From Actinomycetota bacterium (GTDB taxonomy: Bacteria > Actinomycetota > Acidimicrobiia > Acidimicrobiales > Ilumatobacteraceae), in the NCBI GenBank assembly GCA_009704065.1, contig WLEX01000019.1, forward strand, positions 1 to 11,010: 11,010 nt of DNA, in the 5' to 3' direction. The notes under the pieces were generated by a model that ran no database searches, was not told where the DNA came from, and was given only the letters and a program-made list of their open reading frames with translations. The position numbers were made by a program, and so were the translations under genes. Of the stretch, positions 1 to 7,171 are shown piece after piece. The stretch's first letter is position 1. The number at the start of each line of letters is the position of its first letter.

Positions 1-96
1 CTGGTTTCTTATAAGTCATTCTTTGACTACATCCCTACCGTCAAGAACCATTTGGCATCAGGCCGAAGGGCGAAACGAGTACCGTTAGGGGAGTGA
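1..96 (+). CDS. C-terminal fragment of an unidentified gene upstream of gcvH
   Basis: Frame 1 is open from the window edge to a TGA at 94-96, giving 31 residues that end in the basic tail GRRAKRVPLGE. The stop codon overlaps the GTG start of gcvH in a GTGA arrangement (93-96), which is typical of translationally coupled operon genes and is the main reason to believe the frame is real. The segment SYKSFFDYIPTVKNHL looks like an ordinary soluble or membrane-proximal helix, but it is too short for me to name a family. The gene would be the upstream neighbour in the same operon. The start lies outside the window. Confidence 0.55.
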   Translation: MVSYKSFFDYIPTVKNHLASGRRAKRVPLGE

Positions 97-470
97 ACGT
101 TCCCTCCCACCTTCAATACACCAAAGACCACGAGTGGGTCTCAATAAACGGTTCCCAAGCAAAAGTGGGAATCACCGACTATGCGCAAGATGCGTTGGGC
201 GACATTGTGTATATCCAGTTGCCAGAAGTCGGTTCAGAGATTTCGTTACATGATGGTCTTGGTGAAATTGAAAGCACGAAGAGCGTGAACGACGTGTATG
301 CACCGATTGCAGGTCGCGTTGTGAGTATTAACGACTTGTTGACCGCGACTCCTGAATTGTTGAACTCAGATCCGTACGGAGATGGTTGGATTTGCGTTGT
401 TGAATTCTCGACCATCGATGAGTCTGTACTCATGTCACCCGAGGAATATCAAGCTCTTACCGGAGCCTAA
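93..470 (+). CDS. gcvH: Glycine cleavage system H protein
   Basis: This is the lipoyl carrier protein of the glycine cleavage system. It shuttles the aminomethyl group from the P protein to the T protein and is reoxidised by the L protein in the cytoplasm. The 125-residue length is normal. The N-terminal YTKDHEWV and GITDYAQDALGDIVYIQLPEVG segments are family hallmarks. The lipoylation site is K63 in GEIESTKSVNDVYAP, and the C-terminal LLNSDPYGDGWICVVEF is also typical. The GTG start at 93 overlaps the TGA of the preceding frame. The purine run AGGGGAG at 87-93 lies too close to act as a normal ribosome site, so coupling to upstream translation is likely. It is the first recognisable gene of the left arm, 4 bases before the FHA gene. 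No glycine riboswitch is visible before it. Confidence 0.95.
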   Translation: MNVPSHLQYTKDHEWVSINGSQAKVGITDYAQDALGDIVYIQLPEVGSEISLHDGLGEIESTKSVNDVYAPIAGRVVSINDLLTATPELLNSDPYGDGWICVVEFSTIDESVLMSPEEYQALTGA

Positions 471-474
471 ATTT

Positions 475-966
475 ATGTCGTACGTTTTCTGCAATCGTTG
501 TGCACATAGGAACCCGCCAGTATCTGCTTTCTGTTCAGCGTGTGGTGCGGTGCTCGATATCGCAGAAGATCACACCATTACCTTGACCAAAGTTGATCCT
601 CTCCAAGATGCACCTGGTCCCGAAGATGACATCAGTGTCGATCTCGACGAAATAGCTACAGGTACTGCAATCTTGGTAGTGCGCGGTGGAGAAGAAGAGG
701 GACAGTATTTTGTGTTGACAGATGCAATTACGTCGCTTGGTCGTCATGCAGATTCCGGAATTGTTCTTGATGACATCACTGTGTCGAGACGACATAGTGA
801 AATTCATCATGGAGATGGCCGATACATAGTCACGGATGCAGGTTCTTTAAATGGAACCTATGTCAATCAAACCAGAGTCGATTCAATTGAATTGCAACAA
901 GGCGACGAACTTCAAGTGGGCAAATTCCGCCTCGTGTTTTTTGAAAGCGTAGAAGACCTGCCATGA
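475..966 (+). CDS. garA: GarA-like FHA protein with N-terminal zinc ribbon
   Basis: This 163-residue protein has two parts. Residues 6-23 carry two CxxC pairs (C6, C9, C20, C23), a zinc ribbon. Residues about 64-160 form a forkhead-associated domain with the phosphothreonine-binding signature: G89-R90, S104-R105-x-H107 and N126-G127-T. In mycobacteria and corynebacteria the homologue (GarA/OdhI), encoded next to gcvH, binds 2-oxoglutarate dehydrogenase and glutamate enzymes and is switched by Ser/Thr kinases; I infer a similar role from domain and position. The ATG at 475 is preferred because GGAG at 462-465 precedes it at good spacing and the zinc ribbon begins right after it. An upstream in-frame ATG at 382 would lie inside gcvH. 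The canonical ETTS phospho-motif is not present; the linker instead has T34, T36 and T38 in HTITLTK. Its stop overlaps the ftsR start (ATGA). Confidence 0.85.
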   Translation: MSYVFCNRCAHRNPPVSAFCSACGAVLDIAEDHTITLTKVDPLQDAPGPEDDISVDLDEIATGTAILVVRGGEEEGQYFVLTDAITSLGRHADSGIVLDDITVSRRHSEIHHGDGRYIVTDAGSLNGTYVNQTRVDSIELQQGDELQVGKFRLVFFESVEDLP

Positions 967-1778
967 ACGAACGTGATTATCTTTCCATTGGTGAAGTGCT
1001 AGCCCACCTGCTCGAAGAGTTTCCCGATGTCACTATTTCGAAGATTCGGTTTTTAGAAAGCCAGGGTCTGATCGAGCCCGAACGCACTCCTTCTGGATAT
1101 CGAAAGTTCACCGATGGCGAAGTCGAGAGACTGCGTTTTATTTTGCGTGAACAACGTACGAACTATCTGCCGCTTCGAATCATTAAGGACAAACTGGAAG
1201 ATGATTCACAAGACATCAGTCGTGATCTTGCTTTCGTTGGAGAATTGGTAACTTCTGGTCATCCGGCTGCGCGAGCAGCAGTGCCTCGTCCGGCCGTGGT
1301 TGCGCCTGTGCAACAGAGCCTCGACCAAGATCCCATTGTTCCGGCAGCACAAAAACGAGCACTTCGGAAAGAAGCACTGAAGCACAACGATCAAACAGCA
1401 TCAATTCCAAGAGATGAGTTGTTGCAGCAGGTCGATATCAATCAGTCATTCTTGAAAGAGCTCGAAGGTGCCGGACTAGTCAATGGGCACGATGTCGGAG
1501 ACACCACTTTCTTTGATCCACATTCTGCCAATATCGCTCGAGTAGCAGGTCGATTCCAAGAGATGGGAATAGATATTCGTCATCTAAGGGCGTGGAAATC
1601 TTCTGCCGACCGAGAATTGAGTTTGTTCGAGCAGCGAATTTTGCCTCTGCTGCGTCAGAGAAATCCTGCGGCTCGAGATGAAGCATTAGACATGCTGGCT
1701 GAGTTCATAGAACTCGGTAGCGAATTGCGTAGTTCTTTGTTGATGCGTGACGTTGCACAGTTAACCGAACCGAAGTAA
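963..1778 (+). CDS. ftsR: MerR-family transcriptional regulator, FtsR type
   Basis: This 271-residue protein has an N-terminal winged-helix MerR domain (residues about 6-75): YLSIGEVLAHL, then KIRFLESQGLIEPERT, then PSGYRKFTDGEVERLRFIL. The E-S-Q-G-L-I and SGYR-F pattern and the long C-terminal helical part match the actinobacterial Rv1828/FtsR group, which in Corynebacterium activates ftsZ. The position directly after the garA-like gene is the conserved actinobacterial location. The ATG at 963 overlaps the preceding TGA (ATGA), with AGAAG at 951-955 as a weak ribosome site, so coupling to the FHA gene is likely. The C-terminal half (from about residue 145) resembles a second regulatory/dimer region. 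The effector, if any, is not evident. The FtsR role is inferred from homology and synteny. Confidence 0.85.
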   Translation: MNERDYLSIGEVLAHLLEEFPDVTISKIRFLESQGLIEPERTPSGYRKFTDGEVERLRFILREQRTNYLPLRIIKDKLEDDSQDISRDLAFVGELVTSGHPAARAAVPRPAVVAPVQQSLDQDPIVPAAQKRALRKEALKHNDQTASIPRDELLQQVDINQSFLKELEGAGLVNGHDVGDTTFFDPHSANIARVAGRFQEMGIDIRHLRAWKSSADRELSLFEQRILPLLRQRNPAARDEALDMLAEFIELGSELRSSLLMRDVAQLTEPK

Positions 1779-1780
1779 CC

Positions 1781-2272
1781 ATGAAGTCATTATCTGTGCG
1801 CGGAGTTCGAGTCGATCGCCTGACCAACACGCCGGTTGTCACACTGAGAGAAGAAGACGCACCTCGCCGTCAATTTGAGATTTTCATTGGTGCTCCTGAA
1901 GCTGCATCAATCAAGGTTGCATTAGATGATGAGAAAACGCCGCGTCCCTTGACTCACGATCTTTTTGTATTAGCGCTAGAGAAAGTATCGATTTCTTTAG
2001 TGAGGGTCGTGATCACCCATGTCACTAGCGGGACGTACTATGCAGAATTGATTCTGCTCGGCGATGGGGGAGGCGAAACAACGGTTTCATCCAGGCCCTC
2101 AGACGCGATTGCACTGGCACTTCGGGCCTCATGTCCCATTTATGTCCTAGACGACCTCATCGATTTGGTTGGTGAAGTGCTGTCTGTGGAGGATGATTCT
2201 GCCAATCAGACCGAAATAATCGACGAATTCCGCGATTTCATCGAAAATATATCCCCAGAAGACTTCGAATAG
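1781..2272 (+). CDS. Bifunctional nuclease (BFN/DUF151) domain protein
   Basis: This 163-residue protein belongs to the BFN (DUF151) family. The family signatures are clear: FEIFIGAPEAASI near residues 32-44, RPLTHDL at 55-61, and RPSDAIALALR at 105-115. The acidic C-terminal tail (about 130-163) is common in this family. Plant members were reported to have RNase and DNase activity. Bacterial members such as Rv1829 are structurally known but their cellular role is unclear, so 'nuclease' is a family name rather than a demonstrated activity here. It starts 2 bases after the ftsR stop and is clearly in the same operon. The conserved neighbourhood with ftsR and garA suggests a housekeeping or growth-related function. 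Confidence 0.85.
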   Translation: MKSLSVRGVRVDRLTNTPVVTLREEDAPRRQFEIFIGAPEAASIKVALDDEKTPRPLTHDLFVLALEKVSISLVRVVITHVTSGTYYAELILLGDGGGETTVSSRPSDAIALALRASCPIYVLDDLIDLVGEVLSVEDDSANQTEIIDEFRDFIENISPEDFE

Positions 2273-2279
2273 TTTTTCC

Positions 2280-2308
2280 TTGACGAACTCCGGTGTGGGC
2301 CGTAGCGT
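2280..2308 (+). promoter_or_regulatory. Candidate sigma-70 type promoter for merR-gcvT
   Basis: The 92-base gap after the BFN gene holds TTGACG (2280-2285), a 17-base spacer and TAGCGT (2303-2308), a good match to actinobacterial housekeeping promoters. Transcription would begin near 2315 and give a leader of about 50 bases before the MerR start at 2365. This would let the second MerR gene and gcvT be expressed independently of the gcvH-bfn segment. It is inferred from hexamers only. Confidence 0.5.
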
Positions 2309-2364
2309 CTTACACCCGCGTAGTTTCCCGCTTGTAATAGCGAGCTGCCTAAAAGGACGAAGAT

Positions 2365-2820
2365 ATGAAGACTGAAACATTTAGTGGAACGCAAGCTGCA
2401 GAGATTGTTGGCATCACGTACCGCAGGCTCGACTATTGGGCACGCACTGATTTGGTACGGCCCACAGCAACTGATGCCACGGGTAGCGGTAGCCGCCGTC
2501 AATACACATATCGAGATTTGCTCGAACTAAAGGTCATTAAGAAGTTGCTCGATGCGGGTATTCGTCTTGAATCCATCCGAGACGTTTTTGATTATTTGCG
2601 CGAACATGTTGAGACCGATATTTCAGCTGCTCATTTGGTCATTGATGGATCTTCAGTTGTTTTGTGTGATGGCGATGAGCTGATCGACGTATTGCGACAC
2701 GGACAAGGTGTCTTAAATATTCTTCCTATGTCGAGTGTGCGTGATGAAGTGGACCGACACATCATCTCTCTTCGCCCATTGATCGCCGGTCTTGACGATA
2801 TTTCCGATGTCGCAATCTGA
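2365..2820 (+). CDS. Second MerR-family regulator (Rv1830-like)
   Basis: This 151-residue protein is essentially a MerR DNA-binding domain (about 5-75) plus a short C-terminal region. Motifs are QAAEIVGITYRRLDYWART, the glycine/arginine wing TGSGSRRQYTYRDL, and a helix with LLDAGIRLESIRDVFDYLR. The sequence closely matches my recollection of the actinobacterial Rv1830 group (described in mycobacteria as a growth/division regulator, ResR or McdR) and occupies the same syntenic place. The mycobacterial protein is about 225 residues, so this one is shorter at the C-terminus. The start at ATG 2365 has a strong ribosome site, AAGGA at 2353-2357. Its 3' end overlaps the likely gcvT start, so the two are probably co-translated. 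Target genes cannot be read from the sequence. Confidence 0.85.
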   Translation: MKTETFSGTQAAEIVGITYRRLDYWARTDLVRPTATDATGSGSRRQYTYRDLLELKVIKKLLDAGIRLESIRDVFDYLREHVETDISAAHLVIDGSSVVLCDGDELIDVLRHGQGVLNILPMSSVRDEVDRHIISLRPLIAGLDDISDVAI

Positions 2821-3871
2821 CATGCGCTTTTCTCCGCTCGATGCGGAACATCGCCTTCTCCATGCAAAGATGACCCCGTTCGGTGGTTGGGATATGCCTT
2901 TGGCCTATCCGAGTGGAACATTGGCCGAACATGCAGCATGTCGCACTGAGGCTGCGATATTCGATGTCTCGCATTTAGGGACTGTGCGAGTGGAAGGTCC
3001 TGATGCCTTCGACCTGTTACAACGAACTCTCACTAATGATCTTTCCAAGATTGCTCCGGGTCGTGCGCAATATACGCACCTGTTGAATCCTGACGATGCC
3101 TCAGTGGTTGATGACATCATCGTGTGGTGGATCTCGGAAAATGTATTCGATGTAATGCCCAATGCATCTAACACCGATGGTGTGGTCTCTGCCATCGGAG
3201 GTACCGATACAACTTCAACTCGTGCCGTGATTGCAGTACAGGGTCCTACTGCCCGTGCGGTAGTGGGGGCAATATCGGTTGATGCATCACAAGTTCCTCG
3301 TTTTCATGTGAGGGAAATCGAAGTATGCGGCTTTCCCTGCGTGGTAGCTGGTACCGGTTACACGGGTGAAGACGGTATCGAAATTGCCGTACCTGCAGAT
3401 GGTGCAGCAACTATTTGGAAAGCGTTACTTGCTGCGGGAGCGACCCCTGCCGGACTTGGCGCGAGAGATACTCTGCGACTCGAAGCGGCGTTACCTTTGC
3501 ATGGACATGAATTGGGCGAGGGGATTACTCCTTTGCAAGCCAAATTGAATTGGGTCGTTGCATGGAATAAGCCGTCTTTCATTGGAAAATCCGCGTTAGA
3601 GAGTGAAAGATCACGTGGTGTCTCACGGACCCTGTACGGAATTTCTATTGATGGACGACGACCTGCTCGTGACGGCACAGTTGTGCGTAATGAAAATGGA
3701 GCCGATGTCGGAGTAGTCACGAGCGGTAATTTTTCCCCAACGCTTGGGCACTGCATCGCACTTGCATTCTTGAAGCCTGAGATCAAAGTGGGAGACAGCG
3801 TGCAACTAGATGTGCGTGGCACCATTCTGCCTGGCGTTGTTTGTTCTACTCCGTTTGTGGAGAAGAAGTAG
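2807..3871 (+). CDS. gcvT: Glycine cleavage system T protein (aminomethyltransferase)
   Basis: The T protein transfers the methylene carbon from the aminomethyl-lipoyl H protein to tetrahydrofolate and releases ammonia. The 354-residue product shows family motifs in order: HAKMTPFGGWDMPLAYP, FDVSHLGTVRVEGPDA, LTNDLSKIAPGRAQYTHLLN, VDDIIVWW with the folate-site aspartates (D102/D103), GYTGEDGIEI, GLGARDTLRLEAALPLHGHEL, and the C-terminal TSGNFSPTLG. The start is uncertain. TTG 2792, ATG 2807 and ATG 2822 are all in frame and none has a good ribosome site. I prefer 2807, which overlaps the MerR stop (2818-2820) and fits coupling; 2822 is nearly as good. The 3' end overlaps the opposing small gene by 26 bases. 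Confidence 0.93.
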   Translation: MSQSDMRFSPLDAEHRLLHAKMTPFGGWDMPLAYPSGTLAEHAACRTEAAIFDVSHLGTVRVEGPDAFDLLQRTLTNDLSKIAPGRAQYTHLLNPDDASVVDDIIVWWISENVFDVMPNASNTDGVVSAIGGTDTTSTRAVIAVQGPTARAVVGAISVDASQVPRFHVREIEVCGFPCVVAGTGYTGEDGIEIAVPADGAATIWKALLAAGATPAGLGARDTLRLEAALPLHGHELGEGITPLQAKLNWVVAWNKPSFIGKSALESERSRGVSRTLYGISIDGRRPARDGTVVRNENGADVGVVTSGNFSPTLGHCIALAFLKPEIKVGDSVQLDVRGTILPGVVCSTPFVEKK

Positions 3872-4268
3872 AGGGTTGCTTGTTCGGGCGCAATCCGAAT
3901 AACCCACCTGCATTTTCTGCCAGTGTTGTGAGGGGCCCGAGGCGTTTACTGAGGTCACCGAGTTGCGATGCAACTTCACCCATAGATGCCATGGCGTTCA
4001 TCGCGGCACCTACTTGAGGCATCACTCTTTTGAGTGGTTCTTCCACTTCATCAAGAATTGAGTTCAATCGAGTTGTTGTCTTATTCAGATTGTCGACAGT
4101 TGATGCAAAATTCTCCAAAACTAAAATTAGAGCTTCGGTTGTTCGACGCGATACATCGACAGCCTGACCGGCGAGTTGTATGGGGTCAACATTGCCGAGA
4201 AGACTTAAAAGTTGCTCCACCACATTGGGGGGCGACTTGTCACTTTGCTCGTTTGTATTGTTGCTCAC
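3846..4268 (-). CDS. Small helical protein of unknown function, coupled to gcvP
   Basis: I do not recognise the family. The 140-residue product has a polar N-terminal tail (1-13, rich in N, S, Q), a long predicted helical stretch (about 14-120), and a Ser/Pro/Gln-rich C-terminal tail (about 125-140). The middle, STVDNLNKTTTRLNSILDEV, has regular hydrophobic spacing suggesting an amphipathic helix or coiled coil. It is followed by EEPLKRVMPQVGAAMNAM and a Gly-rich LAENAGGLFGL. It has no cysteines, signal peptide or clear membrane segment. The overall look recalls phasin-like or scaffold proteins, but that is only an impression. The GTG start (4268-4266) overlaps the gcvP TGA (4267-4265), so translation is probably coupled to gcvP. 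Its 3' end overlaps the gcvT 3' end on the other strand. Confidence 0.75.
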   Translation of the reverse strand: MSNNTNEQSDKSPPNVVEQLLSLLGNVDPIQLAGQAVDVSRRTTEALILVLENFASTVDNLNKTTTRLNSILDEVEEPLKRVMPQVGAAMNAMASMGEVASQLGDLSKRLGPLTTLAENAGGLFGLRPNKQPSTSSPQTE

Positions 4269-7144
4269 GATCGTACGGTAGCTGCTTCAAGCGACATGGC
4301 GTACTCCTCAATAGGGGAGCATGTGCACACGAGATTTCTGTCGCCATAAACGGCGTCAATACGAGACACTGATGGAAAGTAGCCTCGAGTGCGCATGTAG
4401 GGGAGAGGGAAGAGGGCGGTTTCGCGTGAATAGCTGCGCGTCCATTCTCCGGCAATGTCCTCCACGGTGTGAGGAGCGAAATGAAGCACAGACTGTGATG
4501 CTTCGATGTCTCCTCGAATGACCGATTCAATTTCTCCTCTGATGCTGATCATTGCTTCGCAGAAACGGTTCACTTCGGCGAGTGACTCGCTTTCTGTTGG
4601 CTCTACCATCAATGTGTTAGCAACCGGAAAGCTCATGGTCGGTGCATGTAGCCCGTAATCCATTAATCGTTTTGCGATATCGTCGATAGAGACGTCTGTG
4701 TTCTTAATGATAGATGCGACGTTGAGAATGCATTCGTGAGCCACGGTTCCGTTGGTGCCGCGATACAAAACTGGGTATGAATCGTCTAGGCGTTTAGCTA
4801 TGTAGTTGGCCGACAAAATTGCATCGGTAGTGGCCTGAAGAAGTCCGTCTGCTCCCATAAGGCGGATGTACACCCAAGGAATTCCGAGAATGCTGGCAGA
4901 TCCAAAGTTTGCTGCAGATACGGGGCCGACCGGTGAGCCAGATTTCAAAGGATCACTAGGTAAAAACGCAGCGAGATGTGCCCGAACCGCAACGGGTCCT
5001 ACTCCTGGACCACCGCCACCATGGGGGATGCAGAAAGTCTTGTGCAAATTGAGATGACTGACATCGGCACCAAATTTTCCGGGCTGGGCTGTGCCAACCA
5101 AAGCATTGAGGTTTGCGCCGTCAACATACACTTGCCCGCCATTATCGTGCACCATTGCGCAGATATCTCCAATGGACTCTTCAAAGACACCGTGAGTGGA
5201 GGGGTAGGTCACCATGATGGCAGCGAGCGAATCGCCACAGTTTGAAATTTTATGTTGCAAGTCTTGAACGTCGACATTTCCGTTGTCGTCACAGTTCACA
5301 ACTACAACTTTCATGCCGGCCATTACCGCGCTCGCTGCGTTAGTTCCATGAGCAGAGGATGGGATTAAGCAAATGTCTCGCTGAGTGTCCCCGCGAGATG
5401 CGTGATAGGCGCGAATTGCCATGAGTCCTGCAAACTCACCTTGGCTTCCAGCATTCGGTTGCAAGCTGACAGCGTCGTAACCGGTGATTGCTACGAGCAT
5501 CTCTTCGAGTTCAGAAATTACTGTCCGGATGCCGACTGACTCATCTTCAGGCACATAAGGGTGCAATTGAGAAAATTCAGACCAAGTCACAGGTTCCATC
5601 TCGGTGGTGCTGTTCAACTTCATTGTGCATGAACCGAGCGGAATCATTGTGCGATCAAGTGCCAAGTCTTTGTCGGCAAGACGACGCAAATAGCGAAGCA
5701 TTTCTGTTTCGGTGTGGTGACGATGGAATACCGACTGACTCATATAGGAGTCGACGCGAAGCAGGTCTGATGCAATGGCTGGAATTGCATTGGTGGTAGG
5801 GGAGATTCCTATTGCAATCAATAGTGCATTCAATGTTGCATAAGTCGTAGTTTCGTCGACGCTCAGTGAAATCGCGTCTAGCGAGAGCACACGAATATTA
5901 AACCCTGCATCACGAGCCTGTTGAGCCAAAAGATGTGCGTCAACATTGGTTATGCACACCGTGTCGAAGAGCGAAGAGTGACGTACTGCATAGCCAGATT
6001 CGGATGCCGATAGTGCCGCATGTTGTGCCATTGCATTGACCTCTTGAGCGATGCGACGTAACCCGTCCGGACCATGCCATACCCCGTACATGCCCGCAAT
6101 GTTTGCTAACAAAACCTGCGCTGTACAGATATTCGATGTGGCCTTTTCGCGGCGGATGTGTTGTTCTCTCGTTTGTAGCGATAAGCGAAGAGCAGGGCGC
6201 CCTGCAGTATCGGTACTCACGCCAACGAGGCGACCAGGCATCGCACGGGTGTGGGCTTCTTGTGTGGCCATGAAAGCAGCGTGTGGTCCGCCGTATCCCA
6301 TGGGAACACCGAATCGCTGTGATGACCCGACGGCAATGTCGAATCCCAGTTGACCTGGAGGTATTACCAGTGTGCAGGCGAGTAGATCTGTGATTGCAAT
6401 GGCAAGTGCATTCTGGCCGTGTGCGAATGCCACCAGATCTCTCAATACTTGTGTCGGTGGAATCTCTCCATCAGATCCTGGGGTCGAGACGACAATCGCA
6501 AAGAAATCTTCTGACTGATAAGCAGATATTTCTTTTGTTGTGATTGCAATACCGAGTGGCTCTAACCGTGTTTGCAATACTGCAAGTGTCTGTGGATGTG
6601 TGTTGCGATCAACAAAGACATTGTTTGATTTCGATTTGCTTATGCGATGTGCCATGGTGACTGCTTCTGCAACTGCAGTTGACTCATCGAGTAACGAAGC
6701 ATTAGCCAGTGTCAGACCAGTGAGTTCGGACACCATGGTTTGATAGTTCAAAATGGCTTCGAGGCGACCTTGGCTAATTTCGGGCTGATACGGCGTGTAG
6801 GCGGTGTACCAAGCAGGATTCTCAAGCACATTGCGCTTGATGACGGGTGGGGTAATTGTTCCGTAATACCCCTGACCAATAAATGATGTGCGTTGAACGT
6901 CTGTTGAAAATTTTTCACGCAGAACATGCAAAATTTCATGCTCGGGGAGAGCCTCTGGAAGAGTCATTGAAGCTCGCATCCGAATGCTGTGCGGAATCGT
7001 GGCCTCGAGTAATTCTTCGGCACTTGAATAGCCAATAGTTGACAGCATTTCTTTTCTGTCGGATTCACTGAGTCCGAGATGACGATGCGCAAAGTGGTCG
7101 GCAGGAAACTGCGGAGAGGTGAGGGAGCGTGGGGTAGAGGTCAT
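4265..7144 (-). CDS. gcvP: Glycine dehydrogenase (decarboxylating), P protein
   Basis: The P protein decarboxylates glycine with PLP and loads the aminomethyl group on the H-protein lipoyl arm. The product has 959 residues, the normal length for the fused single-chain form. The N-terminal half has HRHLGLSESD, FIGQGYYGT and GYGGPHAAFMA. The C-terminal half has PLGSCTMKLN (K509), QPNAGSQGEFAGL, SSAHGTNAASA and the PLP-lysine motif NLHKTFCIPHGGGGPG with K702. I place the start at ATG 7144 (MTSTPRSL). The frame stays open upstream to a GTG at 7336, but those 64 codons translate riboswitch RNA and are not protein. The ribosome site is weak (GGA at 7153-7151). Expression is evidently controlled by the upstream tandem glycine riboswitch. 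The small helical gene follows by a GTGA overlap. Confidence 0.96.
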   Translation of the reverse strand: MTSTPRSLTSPQFPADHFAHRHLGLSESDRKEMLSTIGYSSAEELLEATIPHSIRMRASMTLPEALPEHEILHVLREKFSTDVQRTSFIGQGYYGTITPPVIKRNVLENPAWYTAYTPYQPEISQGRLEAILNYQTMVSELTGLTLANASLLDESTAVAEAVTMAHRISKSKSNNVFVDRNTHPQTLAVLQTRLEPLGIAITTKEISAYQSEDFFAIVVSTPGSDGEIPPTQVLRDLVAFAHGQNALAIAITDLLACTLVIPPGQLGFDIAVGSSQRFGVPMGYGGPHAAFMATQEAHTRAMPGRLVGVSTDTAGRPALRLSLQTREQHIRREKATSNICTAQVLLANIAGMYGVWHGPDGLRRIAQEVNAMAQHAALSASESGYAVRHSSLFDTVCITNVDAHLLAQQARDAGFNIRVLSLDAISLSVDETTTYATLNALLIAIGISPTTNAIPAIASDLLRVDSYMSQSVFHRHHTETEMLRYLRRLADKDLALDRTMIPLGSCTMKLNSTTEMEPVTWSEFSQLHPYVPEDESVGIRTVISELEEMLVAITGYDAVSLQPNAGSQGEFAGLMAIRAYHASRGDTQRDICLIPSSAHGTNAASAVMAGMKVVVVNCDDNGNVDVQDLQHKISNCGDSLAAIMVTYPSTHGVFEESIGDICAMVHDNGGQVYVDGANLNALVGTAQPGKFGADVSHLNLHKTFCIPHGGGGPGVGPVAVRAHLAAFLPSDPLKSGSPVGPVSAANFGSASILGIPWVYIRLMGADGLLQATTDAILSANYIAKRLDDSYPVLYRGTNGTVAHECILNVASIIKNTDVSIDDIAKRLMDYGLHAPTMSFPVANTLMVEPTESESLAEVNRFCEAMISIRGEIESVIRGDIEASQSVLHFAPHTVEDIAGEWTRSYSRETALFPLPYMRTRGYFPSVSRIDAVYGDRNLVCTCSPIEEYAMSLEAATVRS

Positions 7145-7171
7145 GACTAATCCGATTGACTCTGTGACCCC

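Noticed and set aside
1..92. Glycine riboswitch before gcvH (GGCCGAAGGGCGAAA near 61-75 resembles an aptamer core)
   Set aside because: There is no paired CTCTCAGGC element or P1 stem, and the stretch is better explained as the end of a coding frame.
382..474. Upstream start of the FHA protein at 382
   Set aside because: It lies within gcvH in another frame; ATG 475 has a good ribosome site and directly precedes the zinc ribbon.
3358..3825. Long 155-codon open frame on the minus strand inside gcvT
   Set aside because: It is the antisense shadow of a clearly conserved gcvT and has no recognisable motif or ribosome site.
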